Assembly (NCBI GenBank): GCA_913019935.1
Contig: CAJVZC010000006.1
Location: 1 to 55,210 of the forward strand
Length of the DNA stretch: 55,210 nt
Direction: 5' to 3'
DNA from: an uncultured Methylococcales bacterium
GTDB lineage: Bacteria > Pseudomonadota > Gammaproteobacteria > Methylococcales > Methylomonadaceae
In this document: piece by piece, positions 47,513 through 55,210 of the stretch
Layout of the letters: every line of letters begins with the position of its first letter
How positions within the stretch are numbered: position 1 is the stretch's first letter
The notes under the pieces: generated by a model
What the model was told of the DNA's origin: nothing
The model's database searches: none
Seen by the model: only the letters and a program-made list of their open reading frames with translations
Program-made: the position numbers and the translations under genes

Positions 47513-48067
47513 TTATGGCTGAAACTGGAACAATTGATAATGCACATCACCGGCTTGCTTATCTTTCAATAACTGCCAATTATCGGGGATATCGGTCAGA
47601 TCCCAAGACCGTTCTGTTTCAATATAAATCTTAGCCTGATCTTTTAACCATGCCCCTGCCGCCAGTTTCTGACACGTTACTTCGGCAAGACCTTGCCCAA
47701 AAGGGGGGTCTAAAAAAACTAAATCAAACACCCCGTGTTCTCTTTGTAAATACTGCTGAACGTCCATCTCAATAATTTCCAATTCCTGTGCAGCTAATTG
47801 CACTTTATTAGCCCTCAAACTCTGACAAGCACCGGCATCCTTCTCTATCTGAATAACCTTTCTCGCCCCCCGTGATAATGCTTCAATACCCAAGGCTCCA
47901 CTACCCGCAAATAAATCCAAGCAACAACTACCGATAATGTCATGCTGCAACCAATTAAACAGGGTTTCCCGAATACGGACTGGCGTAGGCCGCAAACCCG
48001 GTGTATCAGAAAATGTTAATAGTCGACTGCGCCACTGACCTCCAATCACTCTGACCTTATTCGACAT
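47513..48067 (-). CDS. rsmD: 16S rRNA (guanine-966-N2)-methyltransferase RsmD
   Basis: Forms m2G966 in 16S rRNA. VRVIGGQWRSRLL, RPTPVRIRETLFNWL, the SAM motif LDLFAGSGALGIEALSRGA and the catalytic VFLDPPFG are all present. It has 184 residues. The start overlaps the second M16 gene by 11 bp. Confidence 0.96.
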   Translation of the reverse strand: MSNKVRVIGGQWRSRLLTFSDTPGLRPTPVRIRETLFNWLQHDIIGSCCLDLFAGSGALGIEALSRGARKVIQIEKDAGACQSLRANKVQLAAQELEIIEMDVQQYLQREHGVFDLVFLDPPFGQGLAEVTCQKLAAGAWLKDQAKIYIETERSWDLTDIPDNWQLLKDKQAGDVHYQLFQFQP

Positions 48068-49379
48068 CTGTTAATCGCTTATCACCTACGGTAACTGTCG
48101 TGAGCGATTCAAGAACTATACGTCGCTCAAAGGCTTCCTTAATCTGCGCCGTTGTAACCGCTAAAACTTTTTCAGAATATAAGGTTAAATAATTGACTGG
48201 CAAATGATGAAAAGCAATCATTGAGATATATTTCAATAATTTCTTATTGGTATCAAATCGCATGGGAAAACCACCCGTTATATTTTTCTTTGCTGCTGTT
48301 AATTGAGCGTTCGAAGGCCCCTGCAACACAAAATCAGCCACTGTTTTATGCATCACGGATAGAGTCTCATCAAGTTGATCGTTACGGGTCTGGGCCCCCA
48401 TAATAAAAGGTCCTTGTCGCGCCATCGGTGAGAAATAGCTGTAGGCACTGTAAGCCAGCCCTCTTTTTTCACGTACTTCTTCAAATAAAATGGAAACCAA
48501 ACTTGCTCCACCCAAAATATGATTACCAACCACCAGCGGAAAATAATCCGCATCATTTCGATCAATTCCAAGCAACCCAGACAATACATGGGTCTGCTTA
48601 GAAGGATAATTAACATGAATATTCTGTCCGACCTGTGGACTGACTGCTGGCAATGCCGGTGCTTTTCTACCGCGATTTATCTTAGCGATTAATTGTTCCG
48701 ATATTTTCCGCGCACGATCTTGAGTTAGATCACCCACAATCACAATGGTTGCATTCTCCGAGACATACCATTGGTTATGAAAAGCTTTAACATCATCAAC
48801 ATGCATTTTAGAAACCGCTGCTATTTCACCTAAAGTCGGATGTGCATAAGGGTGCTGTCCATATAATGCTTTGTAAAAGGCGTATTTAGCCAAAGCACCC
48901 GGAGACTCCTCACGCTGTTTTAAAGCGGTTAACACCCTATTCTTTTCACGATCAAAATCACGGCTAGTAAAGGTCGGTTGCGTTAACAACAATTCCAACG
49001 CGCCTAAGGCCGGATTTAATAACTCAGGGGTTGTTAATGAGCGTAAATCCAACCATGCCATATCAACGGAAATACCGGTACTCACAACCGCGCCCACACG
49101 TTCAAATTCTCCGGCTATCTCATCCGCATTAAATTCGCCTGCACCGGTTTCTAACAGTTGCGCCGTTAATGAAGCCAGTCCTGATTGTTCTGCCCCTGAA
49201 TCGCGGGCGCTGCCGGCATCAAACATAACCCTAATATCAACGAGCGGTAATCCTTGAGTCTTGACAAAAAAAACCGGGGTATGGGTAGTGGTCTGCCATT
49301 GTTCAATCACCACCCCAGCCTGTAATGAGGCGCATGAAATCATCCCTAAAACTAATACTACAGATTGCCTAATGGTCAT
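48057..49379 (-). CDS. M16 family peptidase-like protein without the zinc motif
   Basis: A 440-residue exported M16/pitrilysin-fold protein with a signal peptide (about 1-21, ending SLQAG). The place of the HxxEH motif reads LASLTAQLLETGA, so no zinc site is present. The M16 C-terminal domain is intact (for example EEVREKRGLAYSAYSYFSP). It probably pairs with the upstream active M16 protein, as alpha/beta pairs do in this family. It overlaps both neighbours by 11 bp. Confidence 0.9.
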   Translation of the reverse strand: MTIRQSVVLVLGMISCASLQAGVVIEQWQTTTHTPVFFVKTQGLPLVDIRVMFDAGSARDSGAEQSGLASLTAQLLETGAGEFNADEIAGEFERVGAVVSTGISVDMAWLDLRSLTTPELLNPALGALELLLTQPTFTSRDFDREKNRVLTALKQREESPGALAKYAFYKALYGQHPYAHPTLGEIAAVSKMHVDDVKAFHNQWYVSENATIVIVGDLTQDRARKISEQLIAKINRGRKAPALPAVSPQVGQNIHVNYPSKQTHVLSGLLGIDRNDADYFPLVVGNHILGGASLVSILFEEVREKRGLAYSAYSYFSPMARQGPFIMGAQTRNDQLDETLSVMHKTVADFVLQGPSNAQLTAAKKNITGGFPMRFDTNKKLLKYISMIAFHHLPVNYLTLYSEKVLAVTTAQIKEAFERRIVLESLTTVTVGDKRLTDVE

Positions 49380-50802
49380 GACTACCTCCTACCAACGCCT
49401 GCGCGCCAACTTCTGTACCCAATAATTGCGGTTCCAGAATAGCTACATTCAAATGTTCCGCAATAAGATATTTTTTAGCCACCGCCTGAATTTGTGCAGC
49501 TGTTATTTTATTAATCTGTTCAACATACTCATCAATTTTAGGCCACCCCAAACCCACCATCTCAAATATGCCTAATAACATTCCTTGATAAAACATCGAA
49601 TCACGCTCATAGACTGATTGTGCTAAAACCTGTGCTTTGACACGTGCCAACTCATCGGGCAACACTAATTCATTTTGCAACCGCACCACTTCTTCTTTCA
49701 ATGCTAGCTCCATAATACCGGCTGAAACACCTTCAACAGGCGTTGCTGACAACGTAAATAAACTGGCCAAGCGTGCTGACAAATCATAACTCGCACTGGC
49801 TGAAACGGCTATTTGTCGCCCCCGGACCAATTGCTTCGAGAACCGAGCACTGTTACCACCGTCCAAAATACCCGCTAAGACCTCCAGTGCGTAGGCTTCT
49901 TGTTCATCGTCAACCGTATTCAACACCGGTACTTTATAAGCCATTAAAATTGAAGGTAAATTAGCACGCAACTTAACAATCATCCTACGCTCACCTTTTT
50001 GAGCCATTTCAGTTCGCGGCTTCACCATTTCTAATACACTGGGCTTCAATGCACCAAAAAATTTCTTAGCTAGCTGAAACACATTGTCAGGATCAATATC
50101 ACCCACCACAACCAGCGTAGCATTATTAGGCGCATACCACCGTTCATACCATGCCTGTAAATCAGCAACCTTATAATTCTCAATATCTGCAGGCCAGCCA
50201 ATAACAGGGTTTTTATACGGGCTATTTGCATAGGTCATAGCCATCAAATATTCATACATTTTTGCTCGTGGGTTATCTTCTGTACGCATACGCCGTTCTT
50301 CAAGAACAACCTGCAATTCTTTTGTTAATTCTTCATCCAATAAGTGTAAATTCCGCATTCGATCAGCTTCCATTTCAAAACTAATCGCTAACCGTGATTT
50401 ATCTAAAGTCTGAAAATAAGCGGTATAATCCCGGTTAGTAAAGGCATTTTCATTACCCCCATTTGCAGCAATAATCCTGGAAAACTCACCAGGCGCATAC
50501 TGATCTGTCCCTTTGAACATCATATGCTCTAGCATATGAGAGACACCCGTTATACCACCGTGTTCATAACTGGAACCCACCTTATACCAAACTTGCGAAA
50601 CCACAACGGGCGACCGATGATCTTCCTTAACCAGTATTTTAAGACCATTAGCTAACTTGAATTCATGAACGGTCAATGCCTGGCCATAACTCGGTGTTGA
50701 AAAAATGACCGCTACTGGCACCATCCAAATAGCTATCCACCCCAGTGGCCGTTGGTGGTACAATCGGGATATATTCCTTATAATTTCTTTAAACTTAGGC
50801 AC
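49369..50802 (-). CDS. M16 family zinc peptidase (active subunit)
   Basis: A 477-residue exported pitrilysin-fold peptidase. The N-terminal signal or anchor helix (about 20-38) is followed by the inverted zinc motif HMLEH at residues 89-93 in GVSHMLEHMMFKGT. The GTG start at 50802 has AGGAG eight bases upstream. Followed by the inactive M16 gene; the pair with rsmD, coaD and ferredoxin is a conserved order. The substrate is unknown. Confidence 0.92.
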   Translation of the reverse strand: MPKFKEIIRNISRLYHQRPLGWIAIWMVPVAVIFSTPSYGQALTVHEFKLANGLKILVKEDHRSPVVVSQVWYKVGSSYEHGGITGVSHMLEHMMFKGTDQYAPGEFSRIIAANGGNENAFTNRDYTAYFQTLDKSRLAISFEMEADRMRNLHLLDEELTKELQVVLEERRMRTEDNPRAKMYEYLMAMTYANSPYKNPVIGWPADIENYKVADLQAWYERWYAPNNATLVVVGDIDPDNVFQLAKKFFGALKPSVLEMVKPRTEMAQKGERRMIVKLRANLPSILMAYKVPVLNTVDDEQEAYALEVLAGILDGGNSARFSKQLVRGRQIAVSASASYDLSARLASLFTLSATPVEGVSAGIMELALKEEVVRLQNELVLPDELARVKAQVLAQSVYERDSMFYQGMLLGIFEMVGLGWPKIDEYVEQINKITAAQIQAVAKKYLIAEHLNVAILEPQLLGTEVGAQALVGGSHDH

Positions 50803-50914
50803 TTACATATCTCCTAAAAACATAACATTCAATTAAAACCAACCCACATAAAAAAGACTACTTACACGCTCTATTTTATACGATACCTTTAAAATTGAAA
50901 CTCAACTTTAATTT

Positions 50915-51796
50915 ATGCCATCCACACTCATACTCTCCTCTTGGAAAAACTATCTAGCCCTTTGCAAACCTAAGGTCGTTGCACTGATTATCTTCACAGC
51001 AGTTGTTGGCATGCTCCTCGCTACTCCGGGGCTTCCGCCCTTGCAACCCCTCTTATTAGGTACTCTAGGTATTGGTTTAGCAGCCGCATCTGCAGCCGCT
51101 ATCAATCACTTTATTGATCAAAAAGCTGATTCCAAAATGGCCCGAACCCAAAATCGCCCACTCCCTAAAGGCGAAATCAGTGCTCAGAATGTCATTATCT
51201 TTGCACTTTCATTGGCCGCTATAGCCATGTTTATTCTCACTTTTGGCGTCAACCCCTTAACCGCTACACTCACCTTTCTTTCCCTCATCGGTTATGCCAT
51301 TATTTATACCGTCTTCCTGAAACACGCTACGCCACAAAACATCGTCATAGGCGGTGCAGCAGGAGCGGCACCACCCGTTCTTGGTTGGTGCGCCATAACC
51401 GGTTCGGTTCACCCGCATGCCCTACTTTTATTTCTAATCATCTTTATCTGGACACCACCGCACTTTTGGGCTTTAGCCATTGCGAAAAGGGAGGAATACG
51501 CTAAAGCATCAATTCCAATGCTGCCGGTTACTCATGGTGCTGAGTACACACGGCTACAAGTATTGCTATACACTATTTTATTACTTATTGTGACCTTATT
51601 ACCTTACTTAACGGGCATGAGTGGTTTAATCTATTTAGCCACGACTATTCCTTTAAACATTGGCTTTCTTTATTTCGCGATTCAAATGATCATCACTAAA
51701 GAAGACCGAATCGCTATGAAAACCTTTGGCTTCTCGATTATTTACCTCACCTGTATTTTTTCAACCCTATTAATTGATCATTACGTCCCACTGTAA
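50915..51796 (+). CDS. cyoE: Protoheme IX farnesyltransferase (heme O synthase)
   Basis: UbiA-family membrane enzyme that adds a farnesyl group to heme B for terminal oxidases. The prenyl-diphosphate site reads NHFIDQKADSKMARTQNRPLP (quoted: NHFIDQKADSKMARTQNRP), and the second motif is KREEYAKASIPMLPVTHG. It has 293 residues with about eight to nine hydrophobic helices. It stands alone here, without oxidase subunit genes, divergent from the M16 operon. Confidence 0.95.
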   Translation: MPSTLILSSWKNYLALCKPKVVALIIFTAVVGMLLATPGLPPLQPLLLGTLGIGLAAASAAAINHFIDQKADSKMARTQNRPLPKGEISAQNVIIFALSLAAIAMFILTFGVNPLTATLTFLSLIGYAIIYTVFLKHATPQNIVIGGAAGAAPPVLGWCAITGSVHPHALLLFLIIFIWTPPHFWALAIAKREEYAKASIPMLPVTHGAEYTRLQVLLYTILLLIVTLLPYLTGMSGLIYLATTIPLNIGFLYFAIQMIITKEDRIAMKTFGFSIIYLTCIFSTLLIDHYVPL

Positions 51797-51872
51797 ATAA
51801 TCTACAAGAATCCTATTTAAAATAGCGGTAAAATAGTCCTATTTCCTAGTCAACCATCATACATAATAAATT

Positions 51873-52352
51873 ATGAAAATAACCGATAACAGTGTTGTGT
51901 CAATACACTACAAACTCACCAATGATAACGGTACGACCCTTGATCAATCTCCAGAAGATAATCCACTAATCTACCTACACGGTAAAGGTAATATCGTGGC
52001 GGGTCTTGAAAAGACCTTAACCGATAAATCTATCGGCGATGCCTTTGAAGTCACCGTTTCACCTGAAGAAGGTTACGGTATCCGAGAAGAACATATGGTT
52101 GAAACTATCGACCGCAGTATGTTTGAAGGCCTTGATGACATCAGTATTGGTAAACAATTTCATGCCGAAGGAAATACCGGACCGGTTGTGGTCACTGTGA
52201 CCAAAATTGAAGGCGACAAAATTACCATCGACGGCAATCACCCCTTAGCCGGTGAAAACTTAAATTTTGCCATAGAGGTTATGGCTATAAGAGAAGCAAC
52301 AGCTGATGAATTAGAACATGGCCATATTCACGGGCCGGGTTGTCAACACTAA
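51873..52352 (+). CDS. slyD: SlyD-type FKBP peptidyl-prolyl isomerase
   Basis: Cytosolic FKBP with an inserted chaperone (IF) domain. It starts MKITDNSVVSIHYKLTNDNG, has IYLHGKGNIVAGLEKTL and SPEEGYGIREE, and ends in a short His/Cys tail (HGHIHGPGCQH) that could bind nickel or other metals. At 159 residues it is shorter than E. coli SlyD, which has a longer metal-binding tail. It may support metalloenzyme maturation. Confidence 0.92.
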   Translation: MKITDNSVVSIHYKLTNDNGTTLDQSPEDNPLIYLHGKGNIVAGLEKTLTDKSIGDAFEVTVSPEEGYGIREEHMVETIDRSMFEGLDDISIGKQFHAEGNTGPVVVTVTKIEGDKITIDGNHPLAGENLNFAIEVMAIREATADELEHGHIHGPGCQH

Positions 52353-52461
52353 CGCATTCATCTGTCATGACACAATACGCCCGTATGATTTAACTCAGCA
52401 TGCACACAACAATAAATTACTAAGATTAATTATATCGCCAAAATACAAAGGAATACGCCCT

Positions 52462-52776
52462 ATGACATCGTTTAATAACGTCACTATCATAAAAAAAGCC
52501 AATGTTTATTTTAACGGGCAAGTTTCTAGCCGAACCATCCAATTCAGTGACGGCTCAGAAAAAACACTTGGTTTCATGTTACCGGGAGAATATAAATTCA
52601 ATACCGACAACAAAGAACTGATGGAAATACTGGCCGGCAAATTATCACTGCTTCTCCCTGACACTGATAATTGGCAAACCATTCAAGCGGGGGATTCATT
52701 TGAAGTTCCCGCTAATTCACACTTTATTGTCAACGTTATTGAAAACTGCGACTACTGCTGTTCTTTTTTAACGTAA
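52462..52776 (+). CDS. ppnP: Pyrimidine/purine nucleoside phosphorylase PpnP (DUF1255)
   Basis: A small cupin that phosphorolyses several nucleosides. The ATG at 52462 gives 104 residues, matching the approximately 95-residue family. FMLPGEYKFNT, LSLLLPDTDNWQ and AGDSFEVPANSHF follow the E. coli PpnP pattern. AAGGA precedes the ATG. The frame is open further upstream, but those residues do not resemble the family. Confidence 0.88.
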   Translation: MTSFNNVTIIKKANVYFNGQVSSRTIQFSDGSEKTLGFMLPGEYKFNTDNKELMEILAGKLSLLLPDTDNWQTIQAGDSFEVPANSHFIVNVIENCDYCCSFLT

Positions 52777-52783
52777 ACCGATG

Positions 52784-52811
52784 AAAAGCATGGGCTTGCC
52801 CATGCTTTTTT
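52784..52811 (+). terminator. Intrinsic terminator after ppnP
   Basis: AAAAGCATGG, GCTTGC, CCATGCTTTTTT: a stable hairpin followed by six T. Confidence 0.9.
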
Positions 52812-52903
52812 CACAACGCCTAGCCCTTATACCCTTATTTCAATACCCACTCGACACCGTTATCTAGAGCACCCATAGCACACTGGTTTACCTGTCTGAT
52901 CTG

Positions 52904-52931
52904 TTGACTACTTAAGCCAAAGCACTATCCT
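52904..52931 (+). promoter_or_regulatory. Candidate sigma-70 promoter of the EAL gene
   Basis: TTGACT (5/6), a 16-bp spacer and TATCCT (4/6) lie 34 bp before the GTG start, just upstream of the AAAGGAT ribosome-binding site. Confidence 0.4.
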
Positions 52932-52964
52932 CAACCTATTGTTACTCTCAAAGGATAGGCTTCT

Positions 52965-54683
52965 GTGTCAAAACCGGCAAAACGATTAGTGGTTGCAATA
53001 TGCATCATTATTATAGCTGTTCTTTTCTTAACCAATTTAACGCGTTATTTTAGTGCCCAAAAAAATCTAGACTTATTAACCCTAGAAACCAGTCAACCAC
53101 CCAACAATCACCTTATTTTTTCTACTATTCAGGATATTTCCAACCTTTTAACCTATAACCTTATTTGCGCCACTGCAGCCATCTTTCTAATGATCATTCT
53201 GATCAATATGACTCGGCTAAGAAAAACCATTACCCAACGCAACGAGACATTAACCGAAGAAATACATCAAAAAGAAACCGCATTAATCGCATTAAAACAA
53301 AAATCACAAATTGATTCGATTACCCAGTTACTCAACCGTACCGGCTTGCAAACATTGTTAAGTCACCTTATTCATAACAATGACCAAGGAACACTGGCGG
53401 CGATCAACATCATAAATTATGAACAAATTCTTAATATTTATGGCTTTACCGTTAGTGAATCGGTCTTGGTAGAATTTGCCCAAAGAATTTCCAAAATAAT
53501 CCCCCAGGCCATCGGCATTACACGTTTAGATTGCGGCATATTCGCTTTATTTATCAAAAATATCTCAACCGACCAAGCGACCTCCCTGTTTACTCAAAAT
53601 AGCGTTAACTTTGAGGCCCTTATTGATACAGCCGCTGGCCCTATTCAAATCCAATCTGCTACCGGCCTCATTCATACCAACAACCTTTCTCAACCTTCAT
53701 ACTTTATTGAAGAATCACAAGAATATATTTCTCAATCGCCCTGTGCTGAGCACCGAGTAAACCAACAACACAGCAATAACTTCTTACACCACCTTATTCA
53801 TATTCTTCATCTCGCTCAAACCAAATCCTCTACCAAGATAGCTAATTACCAAAATTATTTAGAGGCCGATCATTTAAAAATCAGCACTCTTCGTACTGAA
53901 ATGATTGAAGCCCTTTTTCGCGATGAATTTTCATTACTTTACCAGCCCCAATTTAACCTTGATGGCTCAGCCATACTGGGTATAGAAACCTTAATACGCT
54001 GGAGTAAAAGCAGTAAACTTAGCATCACGACACAACAAGTCATCGATGAATTAGAACACAGTGGCAACATCATCCCCGTCGGTGCCTGGGTTCTTCTACA
54101 AGCTTGTCAACAAGCGGTAAAATGGCTTAAACAAGACCCACAATTAATTAAAACTATTTCTGTTAATGCTTCGGTTACACAACTCATTAATGGCGTACTG
54201 GTAAAACAAGTCGCCCAGGCCCTCAACGAAACGGGACTCCCTGCACATTTTCTTGAAATTGAAATTACCGAATCGCTATTGATCACAGACGACTATAATG
54301 CATTGAAAACACTCAGTGCCCTTAAAGAAATGGGCGTTAAGATTGCTTTAGACGATTTTGGGAAAGGTTATGCTTCCATTGATTACCTGAGAAAATTTCG
54401 CTTTGATACAGTAAAAATAGACAAAACATTTATCAACACTATTGACTCCAATTCCGATCATAGTGCTATTCTCTGCGCCGTCCTTGATTTCTTAGAGTCA
54501 TTACACTATAAAAACATTGTACTCGAAGGTGTAGACTCTGATTTTAAATTAAAAAAACTAAGGGCCTTAGGTTATGTAACGCTAATACAAGGCTATGTTT
54601 TCTCCAAACCCCTGATAGCCGATGAGTTCGAGCACCTGGCGCTCCGTCTAAAAGACTGTCAACACCTAGAAGAACTGCATTAA
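52965..54683 (+). CDS. Membrane EAL-domain cyclic-di-GMP phosphodiesterase with degenerate GGDEF domain
   Basis: A 572-residue protein: helix 1 (about 8-25), short extracytoplasmic loop, helix 2 (about 62-82), a coiled-coil (84-115), a GGDEF-fold domain (about 116-270) and an EAL domain (about 310-560). The GGDEF signature has become DCGIF (189-193), so no cyclase activity is expected. The EAL domain keeps Glu341 (ETL), Asn401, Glu436, Asp463-Asp464, Lys487 and Glu521; a later Glu of the EGVE motif is Asp524. It is probably an active phosphodiesterase, with the GGDEF remnant possibly binding GTP as a regulator. GTG start with AAAGGAT upstream. Confidence 0.9.
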   Translation: MSKPAKRLVVAICIIIIAVLFLTNLTRYFSAQKNLDLLTLETSQPPNNHLIFSTIQDISNLLTYNLICATAAIFLMIILINMTRLRKTITQRNETLTEEIHQKETALIALKQKSQIDSITQLLNRTGLQTLLSHLIHNNDQGTLAAINIINYEQILNIYGFTVSESVLVEFAQRISKIIPQAIGITRLDCGIFALFIKNISTDQATSLFTQNSVNFEALIDTAAGPIQIQSATGLIHTNNLSQPSYFIEESQEYISQSPCAEHRVNQQHSNNFLHHLIHILHLAQTKSSTKIANYQNYLEADHLKISTLRTEMIEALFRDEFSLLYQPQFNLDGSAILGIETLIRWSKSSKLSITTQQVIDELEHSGNIIPVGAWVLLQACQQAVKWLKQDPQLIKTISVNASVTQLINGVLVKQVAQALNETGLPAHFLEIEITESLLITDDYNALKTLSALKEMGVKIALDDFGKGYASIDYLRKFRFDTVKIDKTFINTIDSNSDHSAILCAVLDFLESLHYKNIVLEGVDSDFKLKKLRALGYVTLIQGYVFSKPLIADEFEHLALRLKDCQHLEELH

Positions 54684-54996
54684 TCTTCATTTAATTACAA
54701 TCCCCTACGAGAGCTTTTACGACACAATTAGTGGTGTTGTATTTATTGGTCAGTTTTTTGCCCTTGTTTCTGTTTAAAAAAAGCCTTACTCTAAAGTTGT
54801 CGAAGCTTTAAAAGGGGAACCCCTAGTTTTGAGTATCAAGGATTCTTTTTAAAGGAATATCCCTACTATTTTGCGATGGAATGCTACCTCAACACCTCTG
54901 CTATTCGACTTGCAGACTGTTGATAAAGAATCACAATGAACTACTCTGTCAATTAACTTATGAATTAAAGACCTTGAGGCAATAACAGGAACCGTC
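54684..54996. other. 313-bp intergenic region, little recognisable
   Basis: No convincing gene. A short AGGGG-AA-CCCCT inverted repeat lies at 54813-54824 and might form a weak hairpin. AGGAA before 54997 is the ribosome-binding site of the next gene. I see no clear promoter or terminator. Confidence 0.5.
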
Positions 54997-55210
54997 ATGA
55001 CCGAATGGATGAAATCCTTTTCTTCCTCATCTTTTATGCCACATGGACAATGTTTCTTGTGGCAAGAAGATTTATTAGCGCTGTACGTAATTAGCGACGG
55101 CCTAATTGTTCTTGCCTATGTCGTTATTCCCATTGCTATAGTGCGTTTTTTACGCGCCAGACATGATATCCCTGTTAATAAAGTAGTTGTGCTCTTTGCG
55201 GCATTTATTC
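54997..55210 (+). CDS. N-terminus of a multi-pass membrane sensor protein (partial, runs off the end)
   Basis: The first 71 codons read from the ATG at 54997: a short start, MPHGQCFLWQEDLL, then two hydrophobic stretches separated by RFLRARHDIPV. The PHGxCxLW motif and following helices match the N-terminal membrane domain often found in sensor histidine kinases and GGDEF/EAL proteins. The downstream output domain lies outside the window, so its type is unknown. Placement after an EAL protein suggests signalling, but this is inference. Confidence 0.75.
   Translation, partial: MTEWMKSFSSSSFMPHGQCFLWQEDLLALYVISDGLIVLAYVVIPIAIVRFLRARHDIPVNKVVVLFAAFI

Noticed and set aside
52318-52461. Upstream extension of ppnP
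   Set aside because: The additional residues overlap the end of slyD and do not resemble PpnP; the ATG at 52462 has a ribosome-binding site and gives the family length.
54809-54830. GGGG/CCCC repeat as a terminator of the EAL gene
   Set aside because: The loop is only two bases, the stem is short, and it is 130 bp after the stop; not convincing.

Overview
The window is chromosomal DNA from an AT-rich gammaproteobacterium. Most genes belong to gammaproteobacterial housekeeping families in familiar neighbourhoods. A complete fhcBADC operon (formyltransferase/hydrolase of the tetrahydromethanopterin C1 pathway) and a Fae-family protein point to a methylotroph or methanotroph, possibly Methylococcales. 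No methane or methanol oxidation gene is present, so the lineage is an inference. I see no transposase, integrase, phage gene or CRISPR array.

Layout. 1-20.3 kb: the 3' end of pyruvate kinase, then a block with the gene order I remember from Pseudomonas: dnaQ, rnhA, YafS-like methyltransferase, mltD, a four-gene Yej/Npp-type peptide ABC importer, fabI, ppiD, tRNA-Asp, tRNA-Val, hupB, lon, clpX, clpP, tig, tRNA-Leu. Except for mltD and fabI it is read from the minus strand. 20.4-28.1 kb: the accessory C1 section, with a CPBP membrane protease, a radical SAM protein, a divergent Fae paralogue, a PurN-type formyltransferase and fhcB-fhcA-fhcD-fhcC. 28.3-36.1 kb: rplM-rpsI, then def-fmt-rsmB-DUF4390-ntrY-ntrX on the minus strand. 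36.2-42.6 kb: dprA-smg-topA-purE-purK-tsaC on the plus strand. 42.6-50.8 kb: ggt and a Sfp-type phosphopantetheinyl transferase; glxR-hyi (glyoxylate/hydroxypyruvate metabolism); and a minus-strand run of two M16 peptidase-like genes, rsmD, coaD and a ferredoxin. 50.9 kb to the end: cyoE, a SlyD-type FKBP, ppnP, an EAL phosphodiesterase with a ruined GGDEF domain, and the first 71 codons of a membrane sensor protein.

How the genes work together. Tig, ClpXP, Lon, HU and PpiD form a proteostasis and nucleoid block with tRNA genes embedded in it. Fhc converts formyl-H4MPT to formate through a methanofuran-type carrier. The Fae-like protein, radical SAM protein and PurN-like protein beside it have no assigned role, and they are the most interesting part of the window. 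GlxR and Hyi connect tartronate semialdehyde, hydroxypyruvate and glycerate, which suits C2/C1 assimilation. Other points worth a second look are an NtrX with a damaged Walker B motif and a peptide-binding lipoprotein that also carries a C-terminal membrane helix. I found no clearly new multi-gene system. The best candidate for undescribed biology is the Fae-like/radical SAM/PurN-like group beside fhc.
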